From Candidatus Kapaibacterium thiocyanatum (GTDB lineage Bacteria > Bacteroidota > Ignavibacteria > Kapaibacteriales > Kapaibacteriaceae), in the NCBI GenBank assembly GCA_001899175.1, contig MKVH01000024.1:310001-374000 (forward strand): a stretch of DNA of 64,000 bases. Reading direction: 5' to 3'. Below the pieces are notes generated by a model, which saw only the letters and a list, made by a program, of their open reading frames with translations, did not search any database and had not been told where the DNA came from. Position numbers and translations under genes: made by a program. Positions 50,931 through 61,000 of the stretch are shown here, in pieces. Within the stretch, counting starts at the first letter, position 1. The number at the start of each line of letters is the position of its first letter.

Positions 50931-52766
50931 CTATGCCGTGCGCAGGAAGGCACGGAGCATGGCGAGACGCCAGACGAACAGAGCGTGGCGGTTCTCGCCA
51001 CGACGATACTGATCGATGATCTGCATCAGGGCCTTGTGGTCGACGACGTCGTTCATTTCCTCCCACCCGCCCTCCAGCAGATAGGCCAACGGACCGCGGA
51101 GCCAGGTGATGTGACCCGGTGTCGTGAATCCCGTCTTGTCCTTGCGATCCAGCACCGCATCCGGTACGATGCCGCGCATGCCGGCACGCAGGACGCGCTT
51201 CGTCTCGCCACGATGGACCTTGTGATCGTTCGGCAGGGAGAAGCAGTACTGGACCAGGCGATGATCGAGGAAGGGGACGCGCGACTCGATCGAGAAGGCC
51301 ATCGCGTTGATGTCTTCCGTATGCAGGAGCGTGGGGAGCAGCGTCACGCGGAGCAGGTTGTAGAGGAAGCCGTTCAGCTTCGAACCTGCGGGCAGTTCCA
51401 GACGCAAGGGGACGTCGTCGGCCGATTGCCTGAGGATCCAGGGATATACCTTGCGGAATTCGAGGGCATACATGGAGGGCTCGTCGCGCACTGCCGACAG
51501 CACGCTCTTGCCGAGAATGTCGATGCGCTTTCCTGCCGGGTATCCCTGGCGTGATCCGTGGGCATTCAGATCGGCCAGAGCTTCGCCGATGTGTCCGCCA
51601 CGAAGATGGTCGGCGATGATCCTGTACATCGAATGCATATACCCGCCCATGATCTCGTCCGAACCCTGACCGTCGAGCACGACCTTGACCCCCTGCTGCG
51701 ATGCCAGTTGCATGACGAAGTACTGCGACACGTAGGAAGACGACGGCATCGGTGCATCCATGATCCACGTGATGCGGTCGATGGCCGCTGCGATGTCGTC
51801 GGCGTCGGGAGAGATGTAGTGGGCCTCGATCTGCGGATAGGCCTTCAGCACATGATCGATGTAGGGGCGTTCGTCCACTTCGCCCTTGTTCGTGTAGTAG
51901 GCCGTGAAGGTCTTGATCCTGTGCTCGTCCGTGCTGCTGGCAAGCGTGCTGACGATGCTCGTGCTGTCGAGGCCGCCGCTCAGGCAGACGCCCATCGGAA
52001 CGTCGCGACGAGCCGTAAGGCGCACGGAATCCATGAACAGGTCACGGAAGCCGGCCGCATGTTCCTCGAACGATCCTTCGTCGGTCGTATAGGTGTCGAC
52101 GTCGGCATACCTCACGATCCGGATTCGTCCGTTCTGCCATATGAGGTTGTGCGAAGCGGGCAGTGCCTTGATGTCGTTGAAGTAGGTCTCTTCGTGATGA
52201 TGCATCCATCCGAGATAGAGTCCGCGTGCGATCTGTGCTTCGTTGAGGCCGCCGCGGAAGAGCGGAGTGCCTTTCAATCCCTTGATCTCGCTGGCGAAGT
52301 AGAGGCGTCCGTCACGTTCGATGTAGTGGAACGGCTTGATGCCGAAACGATCGCGTGAGCAGAAAAGCTCCTTCGATGCATCGTCCCATATGGCGAAGGC
52401 CCACATGCCGATGAAGCGTTCCACGCAGGTGTGCCCCCACCGCCGGTAGGCGGCCAGAATGACTTCCGTATCTCCCGATGTGGTGAAGACGAAGCCGTCG
52501 CTCTCGAGCTCCTGCCGCAGCTCGATGTAGTTGTACACTTCACCGTTGTAGGTGATCGTCAGATCGCCATACGTCATCGGCTGGTTCGAGGCACTGGAGA
52601 GGTCGATGATGCTCAGGCGGTTGTGCCCCAGCACGACGGGCGGCGTGCACCATATTCCCCGGTGATCCGGACCGCGGTGCGATGTGACGTCGAGCATGGC
52701 CAGGCCGATCCGCGTCGCATCGTGTTGGGATTGTTGTGGATCGACAAGACCGATGATGCCGCACAT
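50931..52766 (-). CDS. asnB: Glutamine-hydrolysing asparagine synthetase
   Basis: A 611-residue enzyme that transfers glutamine-derived ammonia to aspartate, or to an unknown acceptor in polysaccharide-linked homologues. The start is fixed by MCGIIGLVD, since Cys2 is the glutaminase nucleophile after Met removal. The N-terminal Ntn domain has SHRGPDHRGIW, NGEVYNYIELR and DRFGIKPFHY. The synthetase domain has the ATP loop VCLSGGLDSTSIVS and VLDGQGSDEIMGGY. Copies like this next to heparinase-like and flippase genes are frequent in exopolysaccharide loci, which fits the divergent neighbour. A -7 element lies 38 bases upstream. Confidence 0.93.
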   Translation of the reverse strand: MCGIIGLVDPQQSQHDATRIGLAMLDVTSHRGPDHRGIWCTPPVVLGHNRLSIIDLSSASNQPMTYGDLTITYNGEVYNYIELRQELESDGFVFTTSGDTEVILAAYRRWGHTCVERFIGMWAFAIWDDASKELFCSRDRFGIKPFHYIERDGRLYFASEIKGLKGTPLFRGGLNEAQIARGLYLGWMHHHEETYFNDIKALPASHNLIWQNGRIRIVRYADVDTYTTDEGSFEEHAAGFRDLFMDSVRLTARRDVPMGVCLSGGLDSTSIVSTLASSTDEHRIKTFTAYYTNKGEVDERPYIDHVLKAYPQIEAHYISPDADDIAAAIDRITWIMDAPMPSSSYVSQYFVMQLASQQGVKVVLDGQGSDEIMGGYMHSMYRIIADHLRGGHIGEALADLNAHGSRQGYPAGKRIDILGKSVLSAVRDEPSMYALEFRKVYPWILRQSADDVPLRLELPAGSKLNGFLYNLLRVTLLPTLLHTEDINAMAFSIESRVPFLDHRLVQYCFSLPNDHKVHRGETKRVLRAGMRGIVPDAVLDRKDKTGFTTPGHITWLRGPLAYLLEGGWEEMNDVVDHKALMQIIDQYRRGENRHALFVWRLAMLRAFLRTA

Positions 52767-52804
52767 GCAAGGACTTCTTGGTGTTGGGTTGGGACGCTGA
52801 CGGG

Positions 52805-52812
52805 CAAAAATA
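52805..52812 (-). promoter_or_regulatory. -7 promoter element of asnB
   Basis: TATTTTTG on the minus strand matches TAnnTTTG exactly, 38 bases before the asnB start. Confidence 0.55.
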
Positions 52813-52831
52813 GGATGGTAACTTGTACGGA

Positions 52832-54712
52832 ATGGACAGACTGACACGAATACGCCTGACGCTCGGCCCTGCGCGGCCCTTCATCCTGGGCAAGCTGATG
52901 GACAGGCTGCGTCTCGGCCGTGCCGATCGGGAGCTGCGCGCCCGTGCAGCAGAGGGCTCGACGTATACACGGCCGTCCACATTGTGGAATCTGAAGGCGG
53001 GACTCGCCCCCACCCCACCGGCAGCATGGATCGATCTTCACGGCCCGGCCATCCTGGCACGCGCGGAAGAGATCGCACGGCACCGGTTCGACATCCTCGG
53101 TAGCGGGCCGTATACCAGTGCCGCTCCGCGATGGTGGTGGGAGGGGCCGACGGCCGGTATCCATGCCGATACCATCGTCGATGCACGCGAACGGGCGGCG
53201 GAGCTGCCCTGCGATCACGTGCCCCTCGACTGGACGCTCGATCCCGTGCACGGACATCGCTTCGACGCTACGGCATGGTATGCCGACGTCAAGGTCGTCG
53301 TCCAGAAAGCCGATTTCAAACTTCCCCACGAGTTCGGCCGCGGCCATCAGTGGCCGGTCTGTGCGCTCGCCGCCCTCGTCGACCAGGAGCGGCGCGATCA
53401 CTGGTACGGCGTCCTGCGCGCACAGATCATCGACTTCATCGTCTCCTGTCCTCCGCAGTACGGCCCGCAGTGGACCGTCGCCACCGGCCCGGGAATACGC
53501 ATCTACAACATGTTGCTCGCCTGGGACTGGGCGCGGCAGTCCGGTATGGGCGACGGCAGCCTCGATGCATGGATCGCCGCTTCCGTCGTGGATCATGCGG
53601 AACACATCATGGCCACACGCGAATGGAGCGGAGGGATGCGCAACAGCCATTACCTCGCGAACCTGTTCGGCCTCGTCGCCTGCGGTCTCTATCTCGATGG
53701 ATATGCCGAAGCCCGTTCATGGCTCACCTTCGCCGTCGGCGAACTCGATCGTGAACTGCGGATCCAGTTCCTCGACGACGGCGGCAACTTCGAAGCCAGC
53801 ACGGGATATCATCGGCACTGCATCGACTTCGTCGAGCACGTCACGGCATTGCTCGATGCCGCCGTCGTGCAGGACGATACGATCCCGCGCCCTGGGCCGG
53901 AATGGCGCCGCCGTCTGGACGTCGCCCGTCGTTTCCTGGCGGCCGTCACCCCGAATCCGTTGATCGGTGATAACGACGACGGCATGGGTGTCATGCTTCC
54001 CGACATGCTGACGATTCCCGCACGGGAACCCTTCATGCATTTCCCGGACTTCGGGCTCACCGTATGGCATCGGCCGTCGTTCCGGCTGACGGCCCGGTGC
54101 GGTCCCATCGGTCAGCACGGCAAGGGCGGACATGCCCACAACGACCAGAACAGTATCACCCTGCGCGTCGATGACGAAGACGTCGTCATCGATGCCGGAA
54201 CGTTCACCTACGGGGCCGACCCGCGACGTCGCAACGAGGACCGCAGCACGGCCGTCCACAGTACCCTGGTGGTGCAGGGACTGGAGCAGAACGACTGGCC
54301 TGACGACTCCGTCGAAGGACTGTTCTGGATGATGGGGGACAGGGCGAAGGGGACGATCCTCTCGGCTTCGGCGACGACATGGGATGCCGTCCATCGCGGA
54401 TACGATCGCCCGCACAGCAGGCAGCTGGTCGTGACAGACGATATGATCGAGGGCGCCGATCGTTACGACGGACGCCATGACGCCCGGGTCTGTTTCCACA
54501 TCGCTCCTGCCGTCGGCATCGATATCCACCAGGAGGGCAGGGTCGTACTGACGGGACGTACCTGTACCGTGGAGCTGACGTGGAGTGGTGGTGCGGTCGA
54601 TACCGTTCCGGCATCATGTGCGCCAGGCTATGGCCGGACGTTACCCTCGACGATCGTACGGCTGCATCTCGACGGACCATCGATGACATGGCGTCTGCGC
54701 GTCCTGGGCTGA
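52832..54712 (+). CDS. Heparinase II/III-family (polysaccharide lyase-like) protein
   Basis: A 626-residue protein with the two-part layout of the family. The N-terminal alpha/alpha-toroid covers residues 90-380: LDWTLDPVHGHRF, KADFKLPHEFGRGHQWPV, the catalytic-region segment GGMRNSHYLANLFGL, and FEASTGYHRHCIDF. The C-terminal beta-sandwich starts near residue 395 with FPDFGLTVWHRPSF, HGKGGHAHNDQNSITL, VIDAGTFTYGADPRRRNEDR and STAVHSTLVVQG. No signal peptide is evident at the ATG (52832), so a cytoplasmic or non-classical location is possible, as for homologues in exopolysaccharide operons. It is the first gene of the plus-strand envelope block and is divergent from asnB. Confidence 0.9.
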   Translation: MDRLTRIRLTLGPARPFILGKLMDRLRLGRADRELRARAAEGSTYTRPSTLWNLKAGLAPTPPAAWIDLHGPAILARAEEIARHRFDILGSGPYTSAAPRWWWEGPTAGIHADTIVDARERAAELPCDHVPLDWTLDPVHGHRFDATAWYADVKVVVQKADFKLPHEFGRGHQWPVCALAALVDQERRDHWYGVLRAQIIDFIVSCPPQYGPQWTVATGPGIRIYNMLLAWDWARQSGMGDGSLDAWIAASVVDHAEHIMATREWSGGMRNSHYLANLFGLVACGLYLDGYAEARSWLTFAVGELDRELRIQFLDDGGNFEASTGYHRHCIDFVEHVTALLDAAVVQDDTIPRPGPEWRRRLDVARRFLAAVTPNPLIGDNDDGMGVMLPDMLTIPAREPFMHFPDFGLTVWHRPSFRLTARCGPIGQHGKGGHAHNDQNSITLRVDDEDVVIDAGTFTYGADPRRRNEDRSTAVHSTLVVQGLEQNDWPDDSVEGLFWMMGDRAKGTILSASATTWDAVHRGYDRPHSRQLVVTDDMIEGADRYDGRHDARVCFHIAPAVGIDIHQEGRVVLTGRTCTVELTWSGGAVDTVPASCAPGYGRTLPSTIVRLHLDGPSMTWRLRVLG

Positions 54713-54723
54713 ACCTTCTTCCG

Positions 54724-54731
54724 TACTTTTG
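54724..54731 (+). promoter_or_regulatory. -7 promoter element seven bases before the flippase ATG
   Basis: TACTTTTG is an exact TAnnTTTG match. Its end is only six bases from the ATG at 54738, so the transcript would be leaderless or nearly so. Confidence 0.45.
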
Positions 54732-54737
54732 CCCTTC

Positions 54738-56045
54738 ATGAAAATCACCGCACACCTGGGCAAGATATCGTGGTCGCTGGCGGACAAGGTCCTCTACGTC
54801 GGCTACGGTCTCGTCCAGCTTCAGCAGATCAAGGCTCTCTCCCCTGACGTCTACGGAGTGTTCTCACTTCTCGTAGCGCTGAACACGTGGATCATGATCA
54901 TTTCCGATGGTGCTGCGGTACAGGGGCTGATCCAGTTCGGAGTCCGGCCCGAAGAACGTCCGAAGGTCAACACCATCGGCCTCGTCTTCTATACGTTCAT
55001 CGTCGGTGCCTCGGTATTGCTCGTCTATCTGCTGCAGCAACCGCTCACGGATATCTTCCACGAGCCTCGATTCACCACGGTGGCGGACATGCTGCCGCTG
55101 TACTGCCTGCTCACGCTGCCGCGGATGTTCTGTCTGAAGCTGATCTATCGCGATCTCCGGATGCGGGATCTCTTCATCGTCGATACGGTATGGTTCGGCA
55201 TCCGCACGGTGATGACGATATGGGCCCTGCATAACGGGACGCTGAACTCGCTCGAGGATATCATCTTCATCGACTTCGTGGGAATGGGGGCCAGTTCGTT
55301 GTGCGCCATCGTCCTTACGCATCGGGAACTCGTCTTCGGCCTGACGGGTGGCATCACGGTACGCGACTACCTGCGGTACGGTATTCCGTTGGCGGTCGCC
55401 ACGACGCTGAGTACGACGCCGCGTCAGCTCGACGTCTTCATGATCGCGAGTTTCTTCGGGACCGGTGTGGTCGGGGTCTACAATCCCGCCAAGAACCTGT
55501 ACCGGTTCTTCGAACAGGCCTTCGATGCGGTCACGGTACTCATCTACCCTGCGGCCGTACGACTGCATGCCGCACACAAGAACGAAGAGCTGGGCCATCT
55601 GATCACGAAGGCGATGTCGGTCACCCTGCTGCCCTGCATCATCGCACTGATCGTTCTGGAATCCGGTGGTAGTAACGTCATCATCCCGCTTCTCGGTCCG
55701 AAGTACGCCGCCGCCGTCGGGCACTTCAACGTGCTGATCCTTGCTGCGCTCGGCATGCCCTTCTTCCTCATGGCATCCGTCATCAGCGCGTTGGGGGACA
55801 GCACGGTCATCGTGCGTTACTCGGCGATAGGTCTGGTCGTGAGCGTCATCGTACAACTGGCTATCGGCTTCGCCGGACTGTATCAGTGGGTGGGGCTCGG
55901 TCTGGTCGTCAATACGATCGTCGTCGGAGTCCTCTGTACCGCACATATCCGTCGTACGATACACTTCGAATGGAGGGACCTGTTCCGCATCGTGGGCGAT
56001 GCCCGGAACGCCGTACGTCTGAGGCGGGGAGGTGGCGCGTCATGA
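54738..56045 (+). CDS. Wzx-like oligosaccharide flippase (MOP superfamily)
   Basis: A 435-residue polytopic inner-membrane protein with about 12-14 hydrophobic segments and no soluble domain. The N-terminal SWSLADKVLYVGYGLVQLQQ, LIYRDLRMRDLFIVDTVWF, the mid-segment TTLSTTPRQLDVFMIASFFG, TGVVGVYNPAKNLYRFFEQ and VLILAALGMPFFLM fit polysaccharide-biosynthesis/export flippases that move lipid-linked oligosaccharides. It is 25 bases after the heparinase-like gene and overlaps the FtsX-like gene by four bases. The ATG at 54738 is preferred over a TTG at 54729. Confidence 0.88.
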   Translation: MKITAHLGKISWSLADKVLYVGYGLVQLQQIKALSPDVYGVFSLLVALNTWIMIISDGAAVQGLIQFGVRPEERPKVNTIGLVFYTFIVGASVLLVYLLQQPLTDIFHEPRFTTVADMLPLYCLLTLPRMFCLKLIYRDLRMRDLFIVDTVWFGIRTVMTIWALHNGTLNSLEDIIFIDFVGMGASSLCAIVLTHRELVFGLTGGITVRDYLRYGIPLAVATTLSTTPRQLDVFMIASFFGTGVVGVYNPAKNLYRFFEQAFDAVTVLIYPAAVRLHAAHKNEELGHLITKAMSVTLLPCIIALIVLESGGSNVIIPLLGPKYAAAVGHFNVLILAALGMPFFLMASVISALGDSTVIVRYSAIGLVVSVIVQLAIGFAGLYQWVGLGLVVNTIVVGVLCTAHIRRTIHFEWRDLFRIVGDARNAVRLRRGGGAS

Positions 56046-56917
56046 CGATGTGGTTCCATGTGTCGTCGATGCGCCGGCTGATGGCGCGCCGCAGGGGACC
56101 GTGCATCAGGATGATGCTCACGGCCTTCGTCGGTACGCTATGGTGTCTGGTCGGTGCCGCATGGGCACTGGGTACCTGGCGCGATACGGAGCGGATGGCC
56201 GCGGACGTACGGATGGACGTCATGCTGCATGCCGGTACGCCCGATTCCGTGATCCGCAGCCTCGTCCATACGTTGCGGACCATGCCCTCGGTAGGAGGAG
56301 TTGAATGGCGTACACCTGAACGCATGTGGTCGGAATTCTCCCGTGACCTTCGCCTCGACGACGATCTCAGGACCGTCGTCGACGTCCCCGACGTGGTGCG
56401 TCTGCGGCCTTCCGATGCAGCCTTGAACGAACGTTCCATGACGCTGCTGGCTTCGGCCTGCGAGGATTCCTGGCCCGACGTCTACAAGGTCGTATGGCCC
56501 ATCGACTACGTCCGCGCCATCGACAGCCGTCGTCGTGACGTCATGATACTTGGTGGAGCGGCCGCCGTATTGTCGTTCATCCTGTTCATGACGGCACTGC
56601 TCCATGCCTTCCGCAGTGAACTGCATCGTGCGGAGCAGGACATGAGGATCGGCGCATCGATGGGGGCCACACCGTCCTTCATGGCCGCCCCGCATCTTCT
56701 CATCGGTATCGTGACGGGTTCTATCGGTCTTTCGCTCGCCGTCGGTCTGATCTCCGTGTCGTGGTCGTCGATCCTTGCCACGATGCCGTGGATGGGCACG
56801 GTGCGGACCGAGGAGTTCGCCATGTGGGTCGGTATCCTGGCAGTCGGAGGACTGGCGATATGCTGGTGGCAGGGACTCAATGCCGCCCGACGTGCGGGAA
56901 GGAGGCGGACGGCATGA
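56042..56917 (+). CDS. FtsX-like permease
   Basis: A 291-residue membrane protein with the FtsX layout: a basic cytoplasmic N-terminus, one hydrophobic helix (MLTAFVGTLWCLVGAAWALG), and an extracytoplasmic domain of about 140 residues containing VRLRPSDAAL. Three C-terminal helices follow, with a basic loop (HRAEQDMRIGASMGATPSFM). FtsX works with the ATPase FtsE to switch on peptidoglycan hydrolases during division. No ftsE is next to it, and it overlaps both neighbours by four bases (ATGA), which places it inside an envelope operon rather than a division cluster. FtsX is the best assignment; another small ABC-type permease cannot be excluded. Confidence 0.72.
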   Translation: MTMWFHVSSMRRLMARRRGPCIRMMLTAFVGTLWCLVGAAWALGTWRDTERMAADVRMDVMLHAGTPDSVIRSLVHTLRTMPSVGGVEWRTPERMWSEFSRDLRLDDDLRTVVDVPDVVRLRPSDAALNERSMTLLASACEDSWPDVYKVVWPIDYVRAIDSRRRDVMILGGAAAVLSFILFMTALLHAFRSELHRAEQDMRIGASMGATPSFMAAPHLLIGIVTGSIGLSLAVGLISVSWSSILATMPWMGTVRTEEFAMWVGILAVGGLAICWWQGLNAARRAGRRRTA

Positions 56918-57999
56918 TACGGATCATCGATCGCTACGTGGTGCGGCAGTACGTATCCACTCTCGTCTTCTCCATCGGCGCACTCTGTCTGATCTTCATC
57001 ATCGTCGACCTGTTCGAGAGTCTCGACGACTTCCTCGACAACAAGGCCACGTTCGGCGTCATCGTCGACTTCTACCTTTCCTTCCTGCCCAACATCCTCA
57101 AGCTTCTCATCCCCATCGGCATGCTCCTGGCGTCGCTGTTCTCCGTCGGCCGCCTGTCGGGCAACAACGAGATCACGGCCATGCGTTCCGGAGGGCAGAG
57201 CCTCCTGCGGTTCATGCTGCCGCTCATGATCCTCGGGATGCTCATGAGCGCGGGGCAGCTCTACTTCAACGGCTGGGTGGTGCCGAAGGCCAATGCGAGG
57301 AAGTTCGCCAACGAGCGTACCTACCTTCAGCGCAGTACCGGAGCCCAGACCCTGTTCAACCTCTATTTCCGGGACACGCCTACGCGTAACGTCTCGATAG
57401 AGTTCTTCGACGGCAGCACCGGTACGGCACGTGGCGTGAACATCGAAGAGTATTCGAGCGTGACGTCTCCCCGTATCGTATGGCGTATCGATGCGCCCGG
57501 CATGCGCTGGGATACGGCGGGCGGAGGGTGGATCATCGATTCAGGTCTGCGGCGTACCTTCAGGAACGACTCCGTCATCGTCGATGAAGTCCAGGGCGTC
57601 AAGGCGCCGTTCTCCATCCGCAACGACCAGATCGAGCGTCTGCAGCGCAACGTAGAGGAGATGAATTTCGACGAGTTGAGGGACTATATCGGCACCTTGA
57701 AGAAAGGTGGCAAGAACACGCGTCAACAGGAGATAGACTACTACGGCCAATGGGCTTTCCCCTGGGCCAACTTCATCGTCGTCATGCTGGCGGTGCCCTT
57801 CGCCTCGGTACGGCGCAGGGGGGGGATTGCCGTACAGATTGCGGCGGCAATGGCCATCAGTTTTGTGTACATTGCGTTCACCAAAGTATCCCAAGCCATG
57901 GGAGTGAACCTTCCGGTGCCTGTGGAGGTTGTCGCGTGGTCGGCGAATGCACTGTTCTTTCTTGTCGGAATAGGCATTCTGCTTCGAACGAAGAGTTGA
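56914..57999 (+). CDS. LptF/LptG-family lipopolysaccharide transport permease
   Basis: A 361-residue YjgP/YjgQ-family membrane protein of the LPS export machine (LptB2FG). It starts IRIIDRYVVRQYVSTLVFS and has three N-terminal helices (LLIPIGMLLASLFSVGRLSGNNE is the signature loop, here followed by EITAMRSGGQSL). A large periplasmic jellyroll domain follows (residues 125-270), then YYGQWAFPWANFIVVMLAVPFASVRRRGG and the C-terminal helices. LptF and LptG are homologous and cannot be separated here. The start overlaps the FtsX-like stop by four bases. It implies an outer membrane carrying LPS. Confidence 0.92.
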   Translation: MIRIIDRYVVRQYVSTLVFSIGALCLIFIIVDLFESLDDFLDNKATFGVIVDFYLSFLPNILKLLIPIGMLLASLFSVGRLSGNNEITAMRSGGQSLLRFMLPLMILGMLMSAGQLYFNGWVVPKANARKFANERTYLQRSTGAQTLFNLYFRDTPTRNVSIEFFDGSTGTARGVNIEEYSSVTSPRIVWRIDAPGMRWDTAGGGWIIDSGLRRTFRNDSVIVDEVQGVKAPFSIRNDQIERLQRNVEEMNFDELRDYIGTLKKGGKNTRQQEIDYYGQWAFPWANFIVVMLAVPFASVRRRGGIAVQIAAAMAISFVYIAFTKVSQAMGVNLPVPVEVVAWSANALFFLVGIGILLRTKS

Positions 58000-58041
58000 C
58001 GAAGAGATGTAGAAACAAGGGATGTGGAGCCAAGGGGGCCT

Positions 58042-61000
58042 ATGAAGATCTCGAAAGGGGTTGCCGGGCTGGCCGTTGCCATCACGATAGCCGTATTGGA
58101 CGTCGGCACCGCTGCTGCCCAGCGATTCGAGCGCCTGAAAGAGTCCGTGTCGGGAATCACGTTCGCCAACGTGATCACCGAGAGTGATTCGTTCAACATC
58201 GTACACGACTTCTACGCCTACAACGGTTGCGGAGTCGCAGCCGGTGACGTGAACGGCGACGGCCTTGTGGATCTGGTCTTTACCGGAACGCAGGTAGGAG
58301 CCCGTCTCTACGTCAACAAGGGGGGCCTGGGCTTCGAAGATCAGACCGCTTCCCTCAACTATCCTTCCTCATCGTTCGATAACTGCTCCGGTGCCCTGCT
58401 GGCCGACCTCGACAGTGACGGCGACCTGGACATCTACATCTGCAGACGCTACAAGCCGAATCTCTACTTCGTCAACGACGGTCGCGGTTCCTTCCTCGAG
58501 GAGGGTAGGGTGGCCGGACTCGACATCCATGCCATGTCGACCATGGCGGCTCCCTTCGACTACGATCGTGACGGTGATCTCGATCTTTATCTTCTGAACA
58601 ACGGCGAAGCACGTCGACAGGGATACTGGAATCCCGGCGTATCGGACCGTCTACTGCGCAACGACGGGAACGGACGGTTTACGGACGTCTCGAAAAGCGC
58701 CGGCATCTCGGACATCGGCTACGGTCTGAGCGTGAGCATCGGCGACCTCGACGACGACGGCTGGCCGGATATCTACGTAGCCAACGACTTCGAGGAACGG
58801 GACAAGCTCTACTACAACAACGGCGACGGAACGTTCAGGGAACGGGCCATGTCGGCGTTGCAGAACATGTCGTGGGCGTCGATGGGCAGCGATATCGGAG
58901 ACGTCAACGGCGACGGCCTTCTCGACGTCGTCACGCTCGACATGCTGCCAGAACGTCACCAGCGCCGCATGACGCAGCTCGGTGGGGGCAGTATCTACAG
59001 CCCTTTCTTCGACAGCACGCAGCGCATCCACAATACCTATCAGCTCAACCGGGGTAATGGACATTTCTCGAACATCTGCTATCTGGCAGGAATGGCCGCG
59101 ACGGACTGGTCGTGGTCCTGTCTGATCGCCGACTTCGACAATAACGGCCGCAACGACATCTTCATCACGAACGGGACGAAGCGGGACATCGGGGACCAGG
59201 ATCATTCCTACAACCTGCAGGCGACGAAGAACGTGCTTCCCGATTCCTACAAGACCATGCCCCGGTCGAAGTTGCAGAACTACATGTTCTACAACGACGG
59301 TGCCCTGCCCTTGCGCAACGTGGCCGGTACGGCGGGACTGGCCGACAGTGTCGTATCGAACGGAGCGGCCTTCGCCGACCTGGACAACGATGGCGATCTC
59401 GACCTCGTCCTCAACAACACCGATACGGTGGCCTTCATCTACCGGAACATGACGGTCGAAGACGGAGCCCACGGCCACAACTACCTGCGGTTGTCACTGA
59501 AGGACCAGCCCGGAAATACACACGGTATAGGTGCGAGGGTGACGGTGCATGCCGGTGCCGTGAAGCTCGTGCGGGAGCATTACGTCACACGCGGCTACCT
59601 GTCGAGCGTGGACCCCGTCATGCATATCGGTCTCGGTGGCATCACGTCGATCGACAGTCTGGTCATACGATGGTCCGACGGCCAGCGGTCCGTCGTCGGG
59701 AAGCCGGGAGTGAATACGACAGCCGTCGCCACGTATGGCGGTACGACGGTGTGGCACCCCGAACCCGGCGTCCATCCGTTGATGACGCGCCAGGATGCGA
59801 CGCTGGTGCCCTTCCGCCATCGTGAGAACTACTACGACGACTTCAAGCGTGAACGGCTCCTGCCGCACCGGTTCTCCCAGAACGGTCCCGGTATCGCCGC
59901 CGGAGACCTGAACGGTGATGGACTGATCGACCTCGTCTGCACCGGCGCCAAATATGCCGCAACGCAGGTCCTGTTCCAGACCGCGTCGAAGACATTCGAA
60001 CCGCAGACGACGTCGGGTCTGGAAGAGGCGACGGAATCGGAAGACGTCGCGGCCTTGCTCTTCGACGTCGACAACGACAACGATCTCGACCTGCTCGTCG
60101 TGACGGGCGGGAACGAGTTCAATCTCGACGACGAGGAACTGAAGGACAGGCTCTATCTCAACGACGGCAAGGGACGCTTCACGCAGGTGCCGAATGGCGT
60201 TCCCAATGGTACGGCGAGCGGATCCTGTGCTACCGCGGCGGACTTCGACGATGACGGTGATCTCGATCTCTTCATCGGCGGTTCCGTCGTACCGGGGATG
60301 TTCCCCCAACCCTGCCGCAGCACCTTGCTCCGCAACGACGAAGGGAGCTTCGTCGACGTCACTGATCGGCTCGCTCCCGGCCTCGCAACGGCCGGAATGA
60401 CGTCGGGTGCGATATGGACCGACTACGATAACGACGGCGATCCCGATCTCCTCGTCGTCGGCCTGTGGATGGCACCACGGTTGTGGCGCAATGACGGCAA
60501 GACGTTCACGGACGTTACGGCCGCCCTGGCCCTCGATACGCTGACCGGGTGGTGGAATTGCGTCGTGCCCGTCGACGTCGACAACGATGGAGACATGGAC
60601 TACGTTCTCGGAAACCTGGGGCTCAACAGCAGGTTCAAGGTGTCGCAGGCCGCGCCCATGAAACTCGTCGCCGCGGACTTCGACGATAACGGAAGCATCG
60701 ATCCGCTCGTATCCTATGACGTCGACGGAGTGCAGCGCCCGCAACGTCCGCGCATGGCCGTAGCGCAACACATGCCCGTCCTTACGAGAACCTTCACGTC
60801 CTTCAGTAAATGGTCGGAAGCCACGATGGCCGATATCGTGCCTGCTGTATTGCCGGCCTCGGCGATCCGCCTGACGACATCGACGTTCCAGTCCGGAGTC
60901 CTTGTGAACGAGGGTAAACGATTCACCTTCCGTCCGCTCCCCGATATGGCCCAGATCTCTCCGGTCTACGGAATCCTTGCCATGGACGTCGATGGAGACG

